Assembly: GCA_041859045.1 (NCBI GenBank)
Contig: JBHELB010000040.1
Location: 33,314-97,313 of the forward strand
Direction of reading: 5' to 3'
Length of the DNA: 64,000 nt
DNA from: JBHELB01 sp041859045
GTDB lineage: Bacteria > Hydrogenedentota > Hydrogenedentia > Hydrogenedentales > SLHB01
The translations under genes were made by a program, and so were the position numbers. Below the pieces are notes generated by a model. The model made no database searches. It had not been told where the DNA came from and saw only the letters and a program-made list of their open reading frames with translations. How positions within the stretch are numbered: the stretch's first letter is position 1; the number at the start of each line of letters is the position of its first letter. Below, in pieces: positions 32,456 to 42,975 of the stretch.

Positions 32456-34288
32456 CTATTTGCCGTTCGGCAGTTCCCAGCGTTCCGGCGCGCGTTCGAG
32501 CGACGAAACCAGCAGCTCGCGCATCAGCGGGAACTCGCGCGGCACGCGCTCGCCAAGGGTCTGGAACAGTTCCTGGTGGCTATTGGCCTCTTCGAGCCAG
32601 GCGGCGCGATCGATGGCCATCACAGAACGGTACTGCTCCTCGGTGAAATCCAGGCCGCGCCAGTCGAGGTCTTCGTAGCGGGGCATGAGGCCGATGGGGC
32701 TTTCCACCGCATGGGCGCCACTGCGGACGCGCTCGACGATCCAACGCAGTACGCGCATGTTTTCGCCGTACCCCGGCCAAACGAACTGACCGTTCTTGTC
32801 CGTGCGGAACCAGTTCACGCTGTAAATACGCGGGAGATCGGTAATGCCTCGCCCCATCTGCAGCCAATGGCCGAAATAATCCGCCATGTGATAGCCCATA
32901 AACGGGATCATCGCGAACGGATCGCGCCGCACTTGGCCGATCTTGCCCGCGGCGGCGGCGGTCATCTCCGAGCCCATCGTCGCGGCCATATAGACGCCGA
33001 AATTCCAGTTGAACGCCTCGGCCACGAGCGGCACGGTCGTGCTGCGGCGTCCGCCGAAAATGAACGCGCTGATCGGCACGCCCTTCGGGTTTTCCCAGTC
33101 GGGGTCAATGGACGGACACTGGCTGGCCGGACAGGTGAAACGCGCGTTGGGGTGCGACGCCTTGCGGCCGCAATCGGGCGTCCACGGTTGGCCCTGCCAG
33201 TCGGTGAGTTGCGCGGGCGGGGTCTTGGTCATGCCCTCCCACCAGACGTCACCGTCGGGGGTTAGCGCGACGTTGGTGAAAATCGAATCCCTGCCGATGG
33301 TCAACATGGCGTTCGGGTTCGAGTGCATCGAAGTGCCCGGCGCGACGCCGAAATAGCCTGCTTCAGGATTAATCGCGTGAAGACGCCCGTCGGGTCCCGG
33401 CTTGATCCACGCGATGTCGTCGCCGATTGTGGTGACCTTCCAGCCATCCATTTCCTTCGGCGGGATCAGCATGGCGAAATTGGTTTTGCCGCAAGCGCTC
33501 GGGAAGGCCGCCGCGACGTAGGTCTTCTCGCCCTTGTGCGACTCGACGCACAGAATCAGCATGTGCTCTGCCAGCCAGCCTTCATCGCGCGCCATGGTCG
33601 AGGCGATACGCAGGGCGAAGCATTTCTTGCCCAGCAGCGCGTTGCCGCCGTAGCCGCTGCCGAACGACCAGATCGCCCGCTCCTCGGGGTAGTGCACGAT
33701 GTACTTGTTGTCGGGGTTGCAGGGCCAGGCGACATCCTGTTGGCCGGGAGCCAGCGGAGCGCCGACGCTGTGCACGCACTTCACGAAATCGCCATCGCCG
33801 AGCACGTCGATGACCGCTCGACCCATGCGGGTCATGATGCGCATATTGACCGCCACATACGGCGAATCGGAGAGTTCGACGCCGATATGCGCGATCGGCG
33901 AACCCAACGGGCCCATGCTGAACGGAATGACATACATCGTGCGGCCGCGCATGGAACCGTCAAACAGGCCATTAAGAGTGGCCTTCATTTCCGCCGGCGC
34001 GACCCAGTTGTTCGTGGGACCGGCATCTTCCTTCGTGCGGCTGCAAATGAAGGTGCGATCTTCGACGCGCGCCACATCGCCCGGGTCGGACCAACACAAA
34101 TAGGAATTGGGGCGTTTCGTTTCATTCAGCTTCTGGAACGTCCCCGCCTTTACCAGTTGCGCACAGAGCGCGTCATACTCCTCTTGCGACCCATCGCACC
34201 AATAGATCGAATCGGGCTTGCACAAGCCGGCGATTTCCTCGACCCATGCCTTCAGCTTCTGGTTGCGGACGTACTCGGGGGTACTCAT
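32456..34288 (-). CDS. pckG: Phosphoenolpyruvate carboxykinase (GTP)
   Basis: 610 residues; interconverts oxaloacetate and PEP with GTP, for gluconeogenesis. The GTP-type P-loop with the reactive Cys is in FPSACGKTNFAML, and the PEP-side blocks GSGYGGNALLGKK and GDDIAWIKPGPDG are intact. Length and motifs separate it from the ATP-dependent PckA. GGAAGGAG precedes the ATG. A convergent terminator lies downstream. Confidence 0.97.
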   Translation of the reverse strand: MSTPEYVRNQKLKAWVEEIAGLCKPDSIYWCDGSQEEYDALCAQLVKAGTFQKLNETKRPNSYLCWSDPGDVARVEDRTFICSRTKEDAGPTNNWVAPAEMKATLNGLFDGSMRGRTMYVIPFSMGPLGSPIAHIGVELSDSPYVAVNMRIMTRMGRAVIDVLGDGDFVKCVHSVGAPLAPGQQDVAWPCNPDNKYIVHYPEERAIWSFGSGYGGNALLGKKCFALRIASTMARDEGWLAEHMLILCVESHKGEKTYVAAAFPSACGKTNFAMLIPPKEMDGWKVTTIGDDIAWIKPGPDGRLHAINPEAGYFGVAPGTSMHSNPNAMLTIGRDSIFTNVALTPDGDVWWEGMTKTPPAQLTDWQGQPWTPDCGRKASHPNARFTCPASQCPSIDPDWENPKGVPISAFIFGGRRSTTVPLVAEAFNWNFGVYMAATMGSEMTAAAAGKIGQVRRDPFAMIPFMGYHMADYFGHWLQMGRGITDLPRIYSVNWFRTDKNGQFVWPGYGENMRVLRWIVERVRSGAHAVESPIGLMPRYEDLDWRGLDFTEEQYRSVMAIDRAAWLEEANSHQELFQTLGERVPREFPLMRELLVSSLERAPERWELPNGK

Positions 34289-34505
34289 GACAGGGCTCCT
34301 TCCAGATGGTGACCTCTTCTGGTCGCTGCGGCGCGCCCACGCATTTGCCGGAAGCAGAAACAGGCTTTACTACGGACCAATCCGGTTCCCGTGGGAGCAA
34401 CGCGAAAACCGTTGTCCTGCCTTCAGGCAAATACGGCGCCGTCAACGCCGAATTGGCCGATAGTATACTTATTCTTTGGGGCGATTGCGAATTTCGATCG
34501 TCAGG

Positions 34506-34534
34506 TTGATGCGCTTTTGTGGGCGTGGTAAGGT
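34506..34534 (+). promoter_or_regulatory. Possible promoter for the OsmC-like gene
   Basis: TTGATG (34506-34511), 17-bp spacer, TAAGGT (34529-34534), about 30 bp before the start codon. It matches sigma-70 reasonably but not strongly. Confidence 0.45.
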
Positions 34535-34563
34535 CAAGTCACTTTGGGTGGAAGGAGAATACG

Positions 34564-34983
34564 ATGGCAGTTGAGATGAATGTTGCGTATACGGGGGCGC
34601 TATGCTGTGAGGCCGTGCATGGTCCCTCGGGCGAGCATATTGTTACGGAGGCCCCGGTGGACAACGGCGGGCGCGGCCTGGCGTTTTCGCCGACGGACCT
34701 TGTGGGGGCGTCGGTGGCGGCGTGCATGTTGACGATCATGGGCAAGGTGGCCGAGCGTATTGGGGTCGATATTAGCGGCGCGAAAGCGAACGTCGTGAAA
34801 GAAATGACCACCGAGTCGACCCGCCGAATTGCAGGTCTTCGCGTGACCATCACCCTTCCCGAAGGGCGCGAATATCCTCCTGATGTGCGTACCCGTCTTG
34901 CCAACGCAGCCAAGACGTGTCCGGTCAAGGAAAGTCTGCATCCCGACGTGAATATAGAAACCGTTTGGGTTTATCCGTCGTAA
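34564..34983 (+). CDS. OsmC/Ohr family protein
   Basis: 139 residues from the ATG at 34564 (GGAAGGAG upstream). It shows the family blocks FSPTDLVGASVAACMLTIMG, with the first redox Cys, and AAKTCPVKESL, with the second. OsmC proteins reduce organic hydroperoxides in the cytoplasm. The OsmC rather than Ohr subgroup is likely from the PTDLVGASVAACM form. It is followed 19 bp later by a P-type ATPase and may be co-transcribed with it. Confidence 0.88.
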   Translation: MAVEMNVAYTGALCCEAVHGPSGEHIVTEAPVDNGGRGLAFSPTDLVGASVAACMLTIMGKVAERIGVDISGAKANVVKEMTTESTRRIAGLRVTITLPEGREYPPDVRTRLANAAKTCPVKESLHPDVNIETVWVYPS

Positions 34984-35002
34984 CAGGTCAGGGACAAAGG
35001 AA

Positions 35003-37558
35003 ATGAACGAGTCACGAGCGCGGGGGAGCGTTGTCTTTGACGGTTTGACTGAGGCCGAGGCGCAGCGCCGTTTGCGCGAAGAGGGATACAACGAACTCCC
35101 CACCGCCCGAAAGCGCAGCACGATCGCGATTGCGCTCGGCATCTTGCGCGAACCGATGCTTTTGTTGCTTGTGATTTCGGGGGGTATCTATCTCGCCATT
35201 GGAGACCCCGAAGACGCGCTCATGCTGCTCGCGTTTGTGTTCGTGATCATCGGCATCACGCTCTACCAGGAACGCAAGACCGAACGCGCGCTCGAGGCCC
35301 TGCGCGATTTGTCGAGTCCCCGCGCATTGGTCGTGCGCGATGGCGTCGAGCGGCGCATTGTGGGGCGCGAAGTGGCGCGCGGCGATCTGCTCGTCGTGGC
35401 GGAGGGAGACCGTATCCCCGCCGATGCCGTGTTGTTGCAGTCCAGCTATCTTTCGGTGGACGAGTCGCTACTTACCGGCGAATCCGTGCCGGTGCGTAAG
35501 GCCGCGTGCGCGGGAGAGGAGTCGCTTGGGCGGCCCGGGGGCGATGCCCAACCCGGCTTGTTCTCCGGCACCCTCGCGGTAAAAGGCAAAGGTATTGCGC
35601 GCGTCGTCGCGACGGGCGCACACACCGAGATGGGGCGCATCGGCAAGGCGCTCGAATCCATCCAGGACGAAGAGACGCCCCTCAACCGCCAGACGCGCCG
35701 GCTTGTGCGCGGCTTCGCCACCGCGGGTTTCTTCCTCTGCGCGATGGTCGTTGTCGTTTACGGCATGACCCGCGCGGATTGGCTTGGCGGCGTTCTCGCC
35801 GGCATTACGCTGGCGATGGCGATGATCCCCGAAGAGTTTCCTGTTGTGTTGTCCATTTTCCTGGCGCTGGGCGCGTGGCGCATTTCACAAAAGCAGGTGC
35901 TGACGCGTCGCGTGCCGGCCGTCGAGACGCTCGGCGCGGCGACGGTGCTTTGCGTGGACAAGACCGGTACGCTCACGCAGAACCGTATGACCGTCGCCAA
36001 GATTGTCGTTGACGGCGATGTCTTCGACGCGGACGGCCCCGGCGCGGCGGAGTTGCCCGAGGCGTTTCATGAGGTTGTGGAGTTCAGCATTCTGGCCAGT
36101 CAGGTCAACCCCTTCGACCCAATGGAGCGCGCATTCCAGCAGTTTGGGACCAAGTACCTTCACGATACGGAACATCTGCACGACGATTGGACGTTGGAGC
36201 AGGAGTACCCGCTTTCCGAGAGCCTGCTGGCCATGTCCCACGTGTGGCGATCGCCGTCGCGCGGCGACTACATCATCGGCGCGAAAGGCGCGCCCGAGGC
36301 TGTGGCCGATTTGTGCCATTTTTCCGAGGCGGAACTCGAGCGCATGCGCGCCGATGTGAATCGTCTGGCCGCCGAAGGGTTGCGCGTGCTGGCCGTGGCC
36401 AAGGCGCATTTCCCCGAGCGCGTGATGCCGGAAGAGCAGCATGCATTCGACTTCGATTTCCTGGGGCTAGTGGGTTTCTCAGATCCCGTGCGGCCCAACG
36501 TGCGCGAGGCCGTGCAGGAATGTTACGGCGCAGGCGTGCGTGTGGTCATGATCACGGGCGATTACCCCGCGACCGCGCAAAACATCGCAGCGCAGATCGG
36601 CCTGACCCCGCACGACGCCTTCATCACCGGGCCGGAACTCGACGTGATGGACGACGCCACGCTGGCCGAACGGGTCAAGACCGTGAACATCTTTGCGCGC
36701 GTCGTGCCCGAGCAGAAACTGCGCCTCGTGCAAGCGCTCAAAGCCAACGGCGAGGTCGTCGCGATGACCGGCGACGGCGTGAACGACGCGCCCGCACTCA
36801 AGGCTGCCGACATCGGCATCGCCATGGGCGGACGCGGCACCGACGTGGCGCGCGAAGCGGCTGGGCTCGTGTTGCTCGACGACGATTTCTCGAGCATCGT
36901 ACAAGCGGTTCGCCTCGGGCGACGCATTTTCGACAATCTGCAAAAGGCCATGCACTACATCCTCGCCGTACACGTGCCGATCGCCGGGTTATCGCTGTTG
37001 CCCGTGCTGCTGCGCTGGGATTTGATCTTGCTCCCCGTGCACGTCGTGTTCCTCGAGATGATTATCGACCCCGCGTGCTCCGTCGTGTTCGAAGTCGAGC
37101 CCGAAGAGAAAGACGTGATGCGTCGAAAACCGCGTGCGTCGAGCACGCCCCTCGTGTCCGCGGCCGCGCTCACAAAGAGCTTACTTCAGGGAGTCGCGGT
37201 GCTCGTGGCCGCAATGGCGATGTACCTTCTTGCCCTGCGCATGGGCCTTCAGCGCGACGACGCGCGCACGCTCACGTTCACCACCCTGGTGATTGCCAAC
37301 GTCGGGCTTATTTTGTCGAATCGCTCCTGGTCGCGCAGCATCTGGGCCACGCTCCGCACGCGCAACAGCGCCCAATGGTGGGTCGTTGGCGCGGCGCTCG
37401 CGTTTCTCGCCCTCGCGATCTACCTCCCCGCCGCCCGCGACCTGTTCCACTTCCAGGCGCAACATCTGGCCGACCTCGGCTGGGCGGCGCTCGCGGGCGT
37501 ATGCACCCTCGCCTGGTTCGAAGGCATCAAAAAACTCCGCTGGGGCGCCGAGGGGTAA
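35003..37558 (+). CDS. P-type cation-transporting ATPase (P2-like)
   Basis: 851-residue ion pump. It contains an N-terminal cation-ATPase domain (GLTEAEAQRRLREEGYNELP), the actuator loop LLTGESVPV, the phosphorylation motif DKTGTLTQN, the nucleotide-site KGAPE and the hinge TGDGVNDAPALKAADIGIAM. The transmembrane-4 motif is PEEFP rather than PEGLP, which is common in bacterial relatives of Ca2+ pumps. No heavy-metal domain or CPC motif is present. The transported ion cannot be fixed from sequence. Confidence 0.93.
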   Translation: MNESRARGSVVFDGLTEAEAQRRLREEGYNELPTARKRSTIAIALGILREPMLLLLVISGGIYLAIGDPEDALMLLAFVFVIIGITLYQERKTERALEALRDLSSPRALVVRDGVERRIVGREVARGDLLVVAEGDRIPADAVLLQSSYLSVDESLLTGESVPVRKAACAGEESLGRPGGDAQPGLFSGTLAVKGKGIARVVATGAHTEMGRIGKALESIQDEETPLNRQTRRLVRGFATAGFFLCAMVVVVYGMTRADWLGGVLAGITLAMAMIPEEFPVVLSIFLALGAWRISQKQVLTRRVPAVETLGAATVLCVDKTGTLTQNRMTVAKIVVDGDVFDADGPGAAELPEAFHEVVEFSILASQVNPFDPMERAFQQFGTKYLHDTEHLHDDWTLEQEYPLSESLLAMSHVWRSPSRGDYIIGAKGAPEAVADLCHFSEAELERMRADVNRLAAEGLRVLAVAKAHFPERVMPEEQHAFDFDFLGLVGFSDPVRPNVREAVQECYGAGVRVVMITGDYPATAQNIAAQIGLTPHDAFITGPELDVMDDATLAERVKTVNIFARVVPEQKLRLVQALKANGEVVAMTGDGVNDAPALKAADIGIAMGGRGTDVAREAAGLVLLDDDFSSIVQAVRLGRRIFDNLQKAMHYILAVHVPIAGLSLLPVLLRWDLILLPVHVVFLEMIIDPACSVVFEVEPEEKDVMRRKPRASSTPLVSAAALTKSLLQGVAVLVAAMAMYLLALRMGLQRDDARTLTFTTLVIANVGLILSNRSWSRSIWATLRTRNSAQWWVVGAALAFLALAIYLPAARDLFHFQAQHLADLGWAALAGVCTLAWFEGIKKLRWGAEG

Positions 37559-37622
37559 AGGGAAAGCTACGTGAACATATGAGATACGACGCGGCCGAAC
37601 CACCGGAGGGGATGCTAACGGT

Positions 37623-39890
37623 ATGAACCCGTACGCTGGCCAGCGTCTTCATTTCGTATCTATACATGATTGGCTGCAAGGCGAACCTTCGCCAGATCGG
37701 TACGCCGCGTTTCGCGCTTCGTTTGAAGTGCCCGCTCCTGCACATGGCGTATTGCGCACACTCAGCGGAGGCTGGCATCAAGTATGGCTGGACGCGCAAT
37801 ACCTGACGGAAGGTCCTGCGCGTTTTCACCGGGATTTCCCGGAGTACGACGAGACGCCGGTTCTGCTCGCGGCAGGCCGCCACGTGATCGCAATTCGTGC
37901 GCATCACATTGGCGTCGAAACGCGCATGTTGGAGCCGCTCCCGCCATTTCTGTACTGCGAAATGTTTGTGGACGGGCAACCAATCCCTCTGAACTGGCGC
38001 GGTTGCGCGCTCACGGCGTACGCGGCAACGGGACGACGCATCAATCCTCAGCTCGGCTGGGTCGAATGGTGCGACACGCGCACATTGCCAAGAGACTGGA
38101 CCACGCTAGAGTTTGACGACAGCGCGTGGGAAGAAGCCGTGCAGGTGTCGCCGGCGATCGGCCCAATGAATCCTCTCACTCTCGGACCTGTACAGACGTT
38201 TCACCACGCGCTGCGCCCCATCGCGGAGGGCGAACTGGTCGAAACGTTCGGTTATGCGCTCGATGATCCTCCTGCGCGTTTTCTGTTGCGCGATCTCGCG
38301 CCGCGCCACGTGCCCAGACAAGGCCTCTGGAGGCGTTACGACCTCGGACGCGTGCGTTTAGGGCATGCCGCGTTCACACTCGATTTGCCGGCGGGCGCAG
38401 TGGTCGAGTTTGGAATGGCCGAATCGCTCAGCAATGGGCGCGTAGCCCCGCACATCACGTTGTCCGCGGGCGCATCGTGCAATCTCAGTCACTTCGTCGC
38501 GCGAGGCGGAAAACAGCGATTTCGCCCCCACACGCCCACGGCGGGCCGCTACCTTGAAGTACACGTCATTGCGTCGGAACCAGTTCGTTTTCTCGAGGAA
38601 GTCTTTGACGAGCGCTGCTACTTCAGCGCCCCCGAAGGTGCGTTTGAATGTAGCGATCTTCTTCTCAACCGCATCTGGCACGTGGGCGTCGAAACCTTGC
38701 GCGCGTGCGCCGAAGACGCCATCACCGACAACCCCACCCGCGAGCGCGGCCAGTGGACGGGCGACGTCGCGGGAGTGGCGCTCGAAATCGCCGCAGCGGC
38801 CTACGGCGATCTACGTCTGTTACGGCGCGCGCTTACCCAAGCGGCGCAATCGGCACGCGCGGATGGCCTGATCGCGGGCATGTCTCCTGGCGGCGCAATT
38901 TACCTCAGCACCTACGCCGCGCAATGGACAACCGCGGTTATGCGCTACGTCGAACTCAGCGGAGACACCGCACTTCTGCGTGAACTTCACCACTACGCCG
39001 AACGCAATATGGCGGCGCTCGACGCCATGTTGACGGACCGCGCAATAGATCCCGCACAAGCATGGGCGTTCGTGGATTGGGGCTACACGCCCGACGAGGA
39101 CGGCTCGGACCCGGCGACACTCCTCCATGTACTGGAGGCCGCGCGCGCGGCCGCACGCTGGTGCAAGACAATTGGCGAAGACACGGCGCGATTCGAAGCG
39201 CAGGCCCAACGGCTCGACTCACTGCTTAATGACTACGTGCGGCGCCGGTGCGATGGCGACTGGGCACGCGCGGGCTACCATGCGGCGACACTCGCACTGC
39301 GCAACGGCCTCGTGTCAAAAACGCGGCGCCGGGAGTGCATCGATCGTCTCAAGGCGCATTTGCTCGATTGTTTTCCAAACAACCCCGATTCGCCGCGTTT
39401 GAGTTCGCCGGACGTTGCCGAGCGCCGGATAATCACGCCTTATTTCGCGCATTTTGCGCTCGACGCCTTGCTCCGCTGCGGCGAGGGAGACTTCGTGTTC
39501 GGCCAATACCGACAGTGCTGGGGATGGGCGCTCGACCTTGGTCTCACTACATGGCCCGAAGTCTTCGACACGCGCTGGAGCCACTGCCACGAATGGTCCG
39601 GTTGCCCCACGTGGCAACTGTCGCGCCATGCGCTTGGACTACATCCCCGGTTCGATGTGAGTGCTCCGAACGGCGCACGCGCATTCGCGTTTGCGCTGAC
39701 GCCTGGCGACCTGTCACATGCTCGCGGACGAGTGCCGCTTCCAGGTGGCGGCGCGGTCGAGGTGGAATGGTCGCGGCGCGGCGCGATGATCGTCTATAGA
39801 CTCCAGACACCTGTACCGCTCTGTGTTATGGATACGCCGAAGGGTGACGTCTTCGTGGAAACCTCTGCCGAATGGAGTCTTGACGCCTAA
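37623..39890 (+). CDS. Alpha-L-rhamnosidase-like glycoside hydrolase (GH78 type)
   Basis: 755 residues without a signal peptide. The N-terminal half is made of beta-sandwich-like segments and the C-terminal half is a helical (alpha/alpha)6-like domain. DNPTRERGQWTGDV matches the GH78 block with catalytic acids, and DWGYTPDEDGSD plus TRWSHCHEWSGCPTW near the end fit the barrel loops. Substrate specificity within GH78-like enzymes is uncertain. It starts 64 bp after the P-type ATPase gene. Confidence 0.82.
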   Translation: MNPYAGQRLHFVSIHDWLQGEPSPDRYAAFRASFEVPAPAHGVLRTLSGGWHQVWLDAQYLTEGPARFHRDFPEYDETPVLLAAGRHVIAIRAHHIGVETRMLEPLPPFLYCEMFVDGQPIPLNWRGCALTAYAATGRRINPQLGWVEWCDTRTLPRDWTTLEFDDSAWEEAVQVSPAIGPMNPLTLGPVQTFHHALRPIAEGELVETFGYALDDPPARFLLRDLAPRHVPRQGLWRRYDLGRVRLGHAAFTLDLPAGAVVEFGMAESLSNGRVAPHITLSAGASCNLSHFVARGGKQRFRPHTPTAGRYLEVHVIASEPVRFLEEVFDERCYFSAPEGAFECSDLLLNRIWHVGVETLRACAEDAITDNPTRERGQWTGDVAGVALEIAAAAYGDLRLLRRALTQAAQSARADGLIAGMSPGGAIYLSTYAAQWTTAVMRYVELSGDTALLRELHHYAERNMAALDAMLTDRAIDPAQAWAFVDWGYTPDEDGSDPATLLHVLEAARAAARWCKTIGEDTARFEAQAQRLDSLLNDYVRRRCDGDWARAGYHAATLALRNGLVSKTRRRECIDRLKAHLLDCFPNNPDSPRLSSPDVAERRIITPYFAHFALDALLRCGEGDFVFGQYRQCWGWALDLGLTTWPEVFDTRWSHCHEWSGCPTWQLSRHALGLHPRFDVSAPNGARAFAFALTPGDLSHARGRVPLPGGGAVEVEWSRRGAMIVYRLQTPVPLCVMDTPKGDVFVETSAEWSLDA

Positions 39891-39891
39891 C

Positions 39892-40224
39892 TCATTCTTC
39901 CACGGGCAACAGCGAGATATAAATCTCGTCGCCCTCCACCTTCAATGCGTAGCGGCGCAGCGGCGTGGAGTCGTGGTTTAGACACTCCCCCGTGCGGATG
40001 TTGTATGCCCAGCCGTGACGCGGACAGGTGAGGATGTCGCCTTTTACCGGGCCGGTGGTGAGGTCCCAGTTTTGGTGTTTACACGCCACCTCGCGCGCGA
40101 AGAACGAGCCGTCCTTGTCTTTGAACACGCCGACTTTGCGCGCCAGCACCGAAAACGATCGGTACGGCTGGCGCGCAAAGTCATCGACGTGCGCGATGCG
40201 GATAAACTTTACCGAATCTGACAC
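39892..40224 (-). CDS. Rieske 2Fe-2S domain protein
   Basis: 110-residue single-domain Rieske protein. The cluster ligands are C-x-H in ACKHQNWDL and C-x2-H in CPRHGWAY, 16 residues apart. Such small ferredoxins shuttle electrons to oxygenases or reductases; the NirD branch is an alternative. No oxygenase gene is adjacent. It ends 2 bp from the convergent rhamnosidase gene and starts 20 bp after the DUF4838 gene, so the latter pair may share a transcript. Confidence 0.9.
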   Translation of the reverse strand: MSDSVKFIRIAHVDDFARQPYRSFSVLARKVGVFKDKDGSFFAREVACKHQNWDLTTGPVKGDILTCPRHGWAYNIRTGECLNHDSTPLRRYALKVEGDEIYISLLPVEE

Positions 40225-40243
40225 CGGCTTTCGCGATTCCTAT

Positions 40244-42823
40244 CTACAGTGCGGACGGCTTCTTGCTCGACGCAAAATAGGCGGCGTGCAGTTCCATCGA
40301 TTCTCCCGGAGCAAGTGTCTTGGCCGGAGGCAACACCTCTAGGTTGACCTGCTGCGCCGCGTTCGAGGAATTGTAGTACCAGAGCAGCCCGCCGACTTTC
40401 GCGGCATCGAACTCGCATCCCACCGTCACGTTCTTTTCAGGGATGCGAAACGCCAACTTCGAAAAGCCGTTGGGCTTCAGGTATTCGCCGGTGGAAACCG
40501 CCGGTACCGTCTTTTTCGCGTTTAGTTTCGTCCATTCCCCATTCTTCAACCCCCAGATCTCGGGGTAGTAGCCGCCCTGATCGTAGAACTCGGGATGGTG
40601 CTTGACGCTGGCCATCTTGGGCGCGTCGGTCGAGTTCGTGACCTTCAGCGTTACCTCGATGCGGTCCGACCCTGGACGCAGCACCATCGTGCGCCGCACG
40701 AGCAAGCCGTCCAGACTTGTCGCTTCGAGCACTAGACGCTCCGCAGCCTTCTCGACAACGCGGTACTCCGACGCGACCGGCCCCTCTTCGCGGTACGGCG
40801 TGTTGCACCAATCCTGCCACGTGCCAGCGCGGCCACCGTACTCACGGAACCCTTGGATTAGTTCGGCGTTGGTGCGTTTGTCGAGCCAACGCAGCACCGA
40901 GCCCTCGAGTTTGGGCATCACCCAGACCAGGTAGTTCTCGTTCTCAAGCGCCTCAATCGGCGACGACATATCGCGGGGCTGGTACTGGCGTGGCAACGAA
41001 CCATACTCCGCGATGGGCTGGTTCTCGGCGTACTCACTGATGCCAAATCGCTTGGCCAACACAATGTATTCGGCGGGTGTGAGGCTCTGCGGACGGCTCA
41101 CATGCATCACACCATCGGCAATGCGCACCTCTGGCGCGCAGGCCATCGCGATGAACTCGACCGAAACGCGCATGAACGCGATCCGCTGCCGAATCTCGTC
41201 CGACGCAGCAGCATCCTGCGCGCGACCTAGAATTTCGCGGGCTTTCTCGACAAACGCCGTGTTCGCCCACCCGGCCGGATCGAACGTGCTCATCATCCAA
41301 CCCTGATCGAGCACCGCGCTCTTGCAGAGCTCGATGTACTCGCGCACCTGCGGTCCCGCTTCGCGGTAGTAGAGATCAATAAACTCGTCGCGCGCGACAT
41401 CGAGGTCCGCTTCCGGGTCCCACATCGCCAAGGTCAGCAGGTACGGGCGCAGATATCCCATCTCCACGCGCGGCGCTCCGACGCCCTGCTCGAAGAGTCC
41501 GCGGACCTTATGCGCCGCAAAGAACTTCACGTTGTCCGAAAGCACCTGGAAATTAGGGTGGGGCCGTTGGTAACCCGAGAAATTCACCGTGTAATCCCAG
41601 ATGTAGAGCTGTTTCGCGATGCGCGACCATTCGCGAATGTCTTGCGCGAACTCGACGTTTTCTTTGACCTTCGGATCGGCGAGCGGGCGCGCAAAATCGC
41701 ATTCGATACTGCACAGGCGGATAATGACGTTGTCGCGCGGGCGCAAGTGCTTCGGCGCATGACGCGACCACGTGTATGCGAGCGTCTCGATGTAGTTGTC
41801 GGGGAACTCGGCGGCAATCGCGTCGGCCACGCGGTTCACGCAGGTGAGCAACGATCCCATCGGCGTGCCTTCCCGCTCGTCGATGGCCCGACACTCCGCG
41901 CACTGGCAGTAGTTGCCCCAGTCCATCTGCGATACGCTCCAGATATGGTTTTTGGGATCGGCCTTCATCCGCTCCCGCAACACCGCCGTGATCGCGTCCG
42001 CAACCGCCGGGTTGCTGAAACAGAGCTGCGCGATTTCGCCCGGATGCTTCTCGCGCGACTTCGGATCGTCGTATTCAAACATCGGGACCACTCGTTTGCC
42101 GTCGATCTCCGAGTAGTACTCCGGATGCTCTTTCCCGTACACCTTCGGCGGCAGAAGACCGTAGGCCGTATGTACGAACGTGCCTCGACCAAAGCCCGGG
42201 CCATCGGTCATCTTGCGAGCGTCCGAGAATGTCTTCTGATCGCCCTTGTCCGGCGTCATCGTGCGCCGGTATTCAAACACGGGCGTGTGCGTATACTTGA
42301 TGGTCGGCAGCATGGCGGGTGCCCGGCGCTCCCACGGCTTAGCGTCGGCGGCGGGAGCCTCGCGTGATGGCAGCGTAGGGATAAAGACATCTTCCGGCGT
42401 CAGCCAACGCACCCCCATGTAGCGCTCAAAGAACTCATACACTGCATAGACCGTGCCGCGCGGCTCGCCCCCGGTAATGATCAGCGCGCGACCGGATTTC
42501 TTGCTGCCGGGGATCGAGGCAAGATAGACGCCGTCCGTGCCGAGGGCGTCGTAACGAATTCCTTTGGCCAACTCGGCGGGTACCGCATCACGACCGATGT
42601 ACACCGCGATGCGGCCCGGACGCGCGGCATCGGAAGTCTCCACTTTCTGGCCCGTGCAGGCCTCCCAGGTCTCAGCGAATACCTTGGTGGCTTCTTTGGC
42701 ACTCTTGGAGGAAATGACGTCGAGTTTTCCGTAGTCCTCGAGCGTGAGCCACGGCTTCTCCGCCGCCGCGTTACTCGCCATTGCCGTACACAGCCCCATC
42801 ACGATAAGCGATACCCGTAGCAT
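40244..42823 (-). CDS. Secreted DUF4838 (alpha-glucuronidase-like) protein
   Basis: 859 residues from the ATG at 42823, which gives a signal peptide (LIVMGLCTAMASNAAA) with GGGAGAAGGG upstream. Features of DUF4838 glycoside-hydrolase-like proteins include YEFFERYMGVRWLTPEDVF, an N-terminal GH20-like substrate-site domain, and WGNYCQCAECRAID (a CxCxxC cluster). The last about 200 residues look like a beta-sandwich. It is probably a periplasmic or outer-surface polysaccharide enzyme; no substrate is known for this branch. Confidence 0.82.
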   Translation of the reverse strand: MLRVSLIVMGLCTAMASNAAAEKPWLTLEDYGKLDVISSKSAKEATKVFAETWEACTGQKVETSDAARPGRIAVYIGRDAVPAELAKGIRYDALGTDGVYLASIPGSKKSGRALIITGGEPRGTVYAVYEFFERYMGVRWLTPEDVFIPTLPSREAPAADAKPWERRAPAMLPTIKYTHTPVFEYRRTMTPDKGDQKTFSDARKMTDGPGFGRGTFVHTAYGLLPPKVYGKEHPEYYSEIDGKRVVPMFEYDDPKSREKHPGEIAQLCFSNPAVADAITAVLRERMKADPKNHIWSVSQMDWGNYCQCAECRAIDEREGTPMGSLLTCVNRVADAIAAEFPDNYIETLAYTWSRHAPKHLRPRDNVIIRLCSIECDFARPLADPKVKENVEFAQDIREWSRIAKQLYIWDYTVNFSGYQRPHPNFQVLSDNVKFFAAHKVRGLFEQGVGAPRVEMGYLRPYLLTLAMWDPEADLDVARDEFIDLYYREAGPQVREYIELCKSAVLDQGWMMSTFDPAGWANTAFVEKAREILGRAQDAAASDEIRQRIAFMRVSVEFIAMACAPEVRIADGVMHVSRPQSLTPAEYIVLAKRFGISEYAENQPIAEYGSLPRQYQPRDMSSPIEALENENYLVWVMPKLEGSVLRWLDKRTNAELIQGFREYGGRAGTWQDWCNTPYREEGPVASEYRVVEKAAERLVLEATSLDGLLVRRTMVLRPGSDRIEVTLKVTNSTDAPKMASVKHHPEFYDQGGYYPEIWGLKNGEWTKLNAKKTVPAVSTGEYLKPNGFSKLAFRIPEKNVTVGCEFDAAKVGGLLWYYNSSNAAQQVNLEVLPPAKTLAPGESMELHAAYFASSKKPSAL

Positions 42824-42975
42824 GACCCTTCTCCCTTGTGTGCAACCCAAAGTGTCCTAGCAGTAGACACTCTTGACCGGCCAAAGTGCAAGAAACCGCC
42901 GGCTTGCGAATTTGCCCGGAGACCGGCTACCGTGGAGGTAACAGACGATGCGCGCAACAGGAGGCTCTCGTCCCT

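Noticed and set aside
36187..37626. 479-codon frame on the same strand as the P-type ATPase
   Set aside because: It is an out-of-frame reading of the ATPase with extreme Arg content; the ATPase frame has all catalytic motifs.
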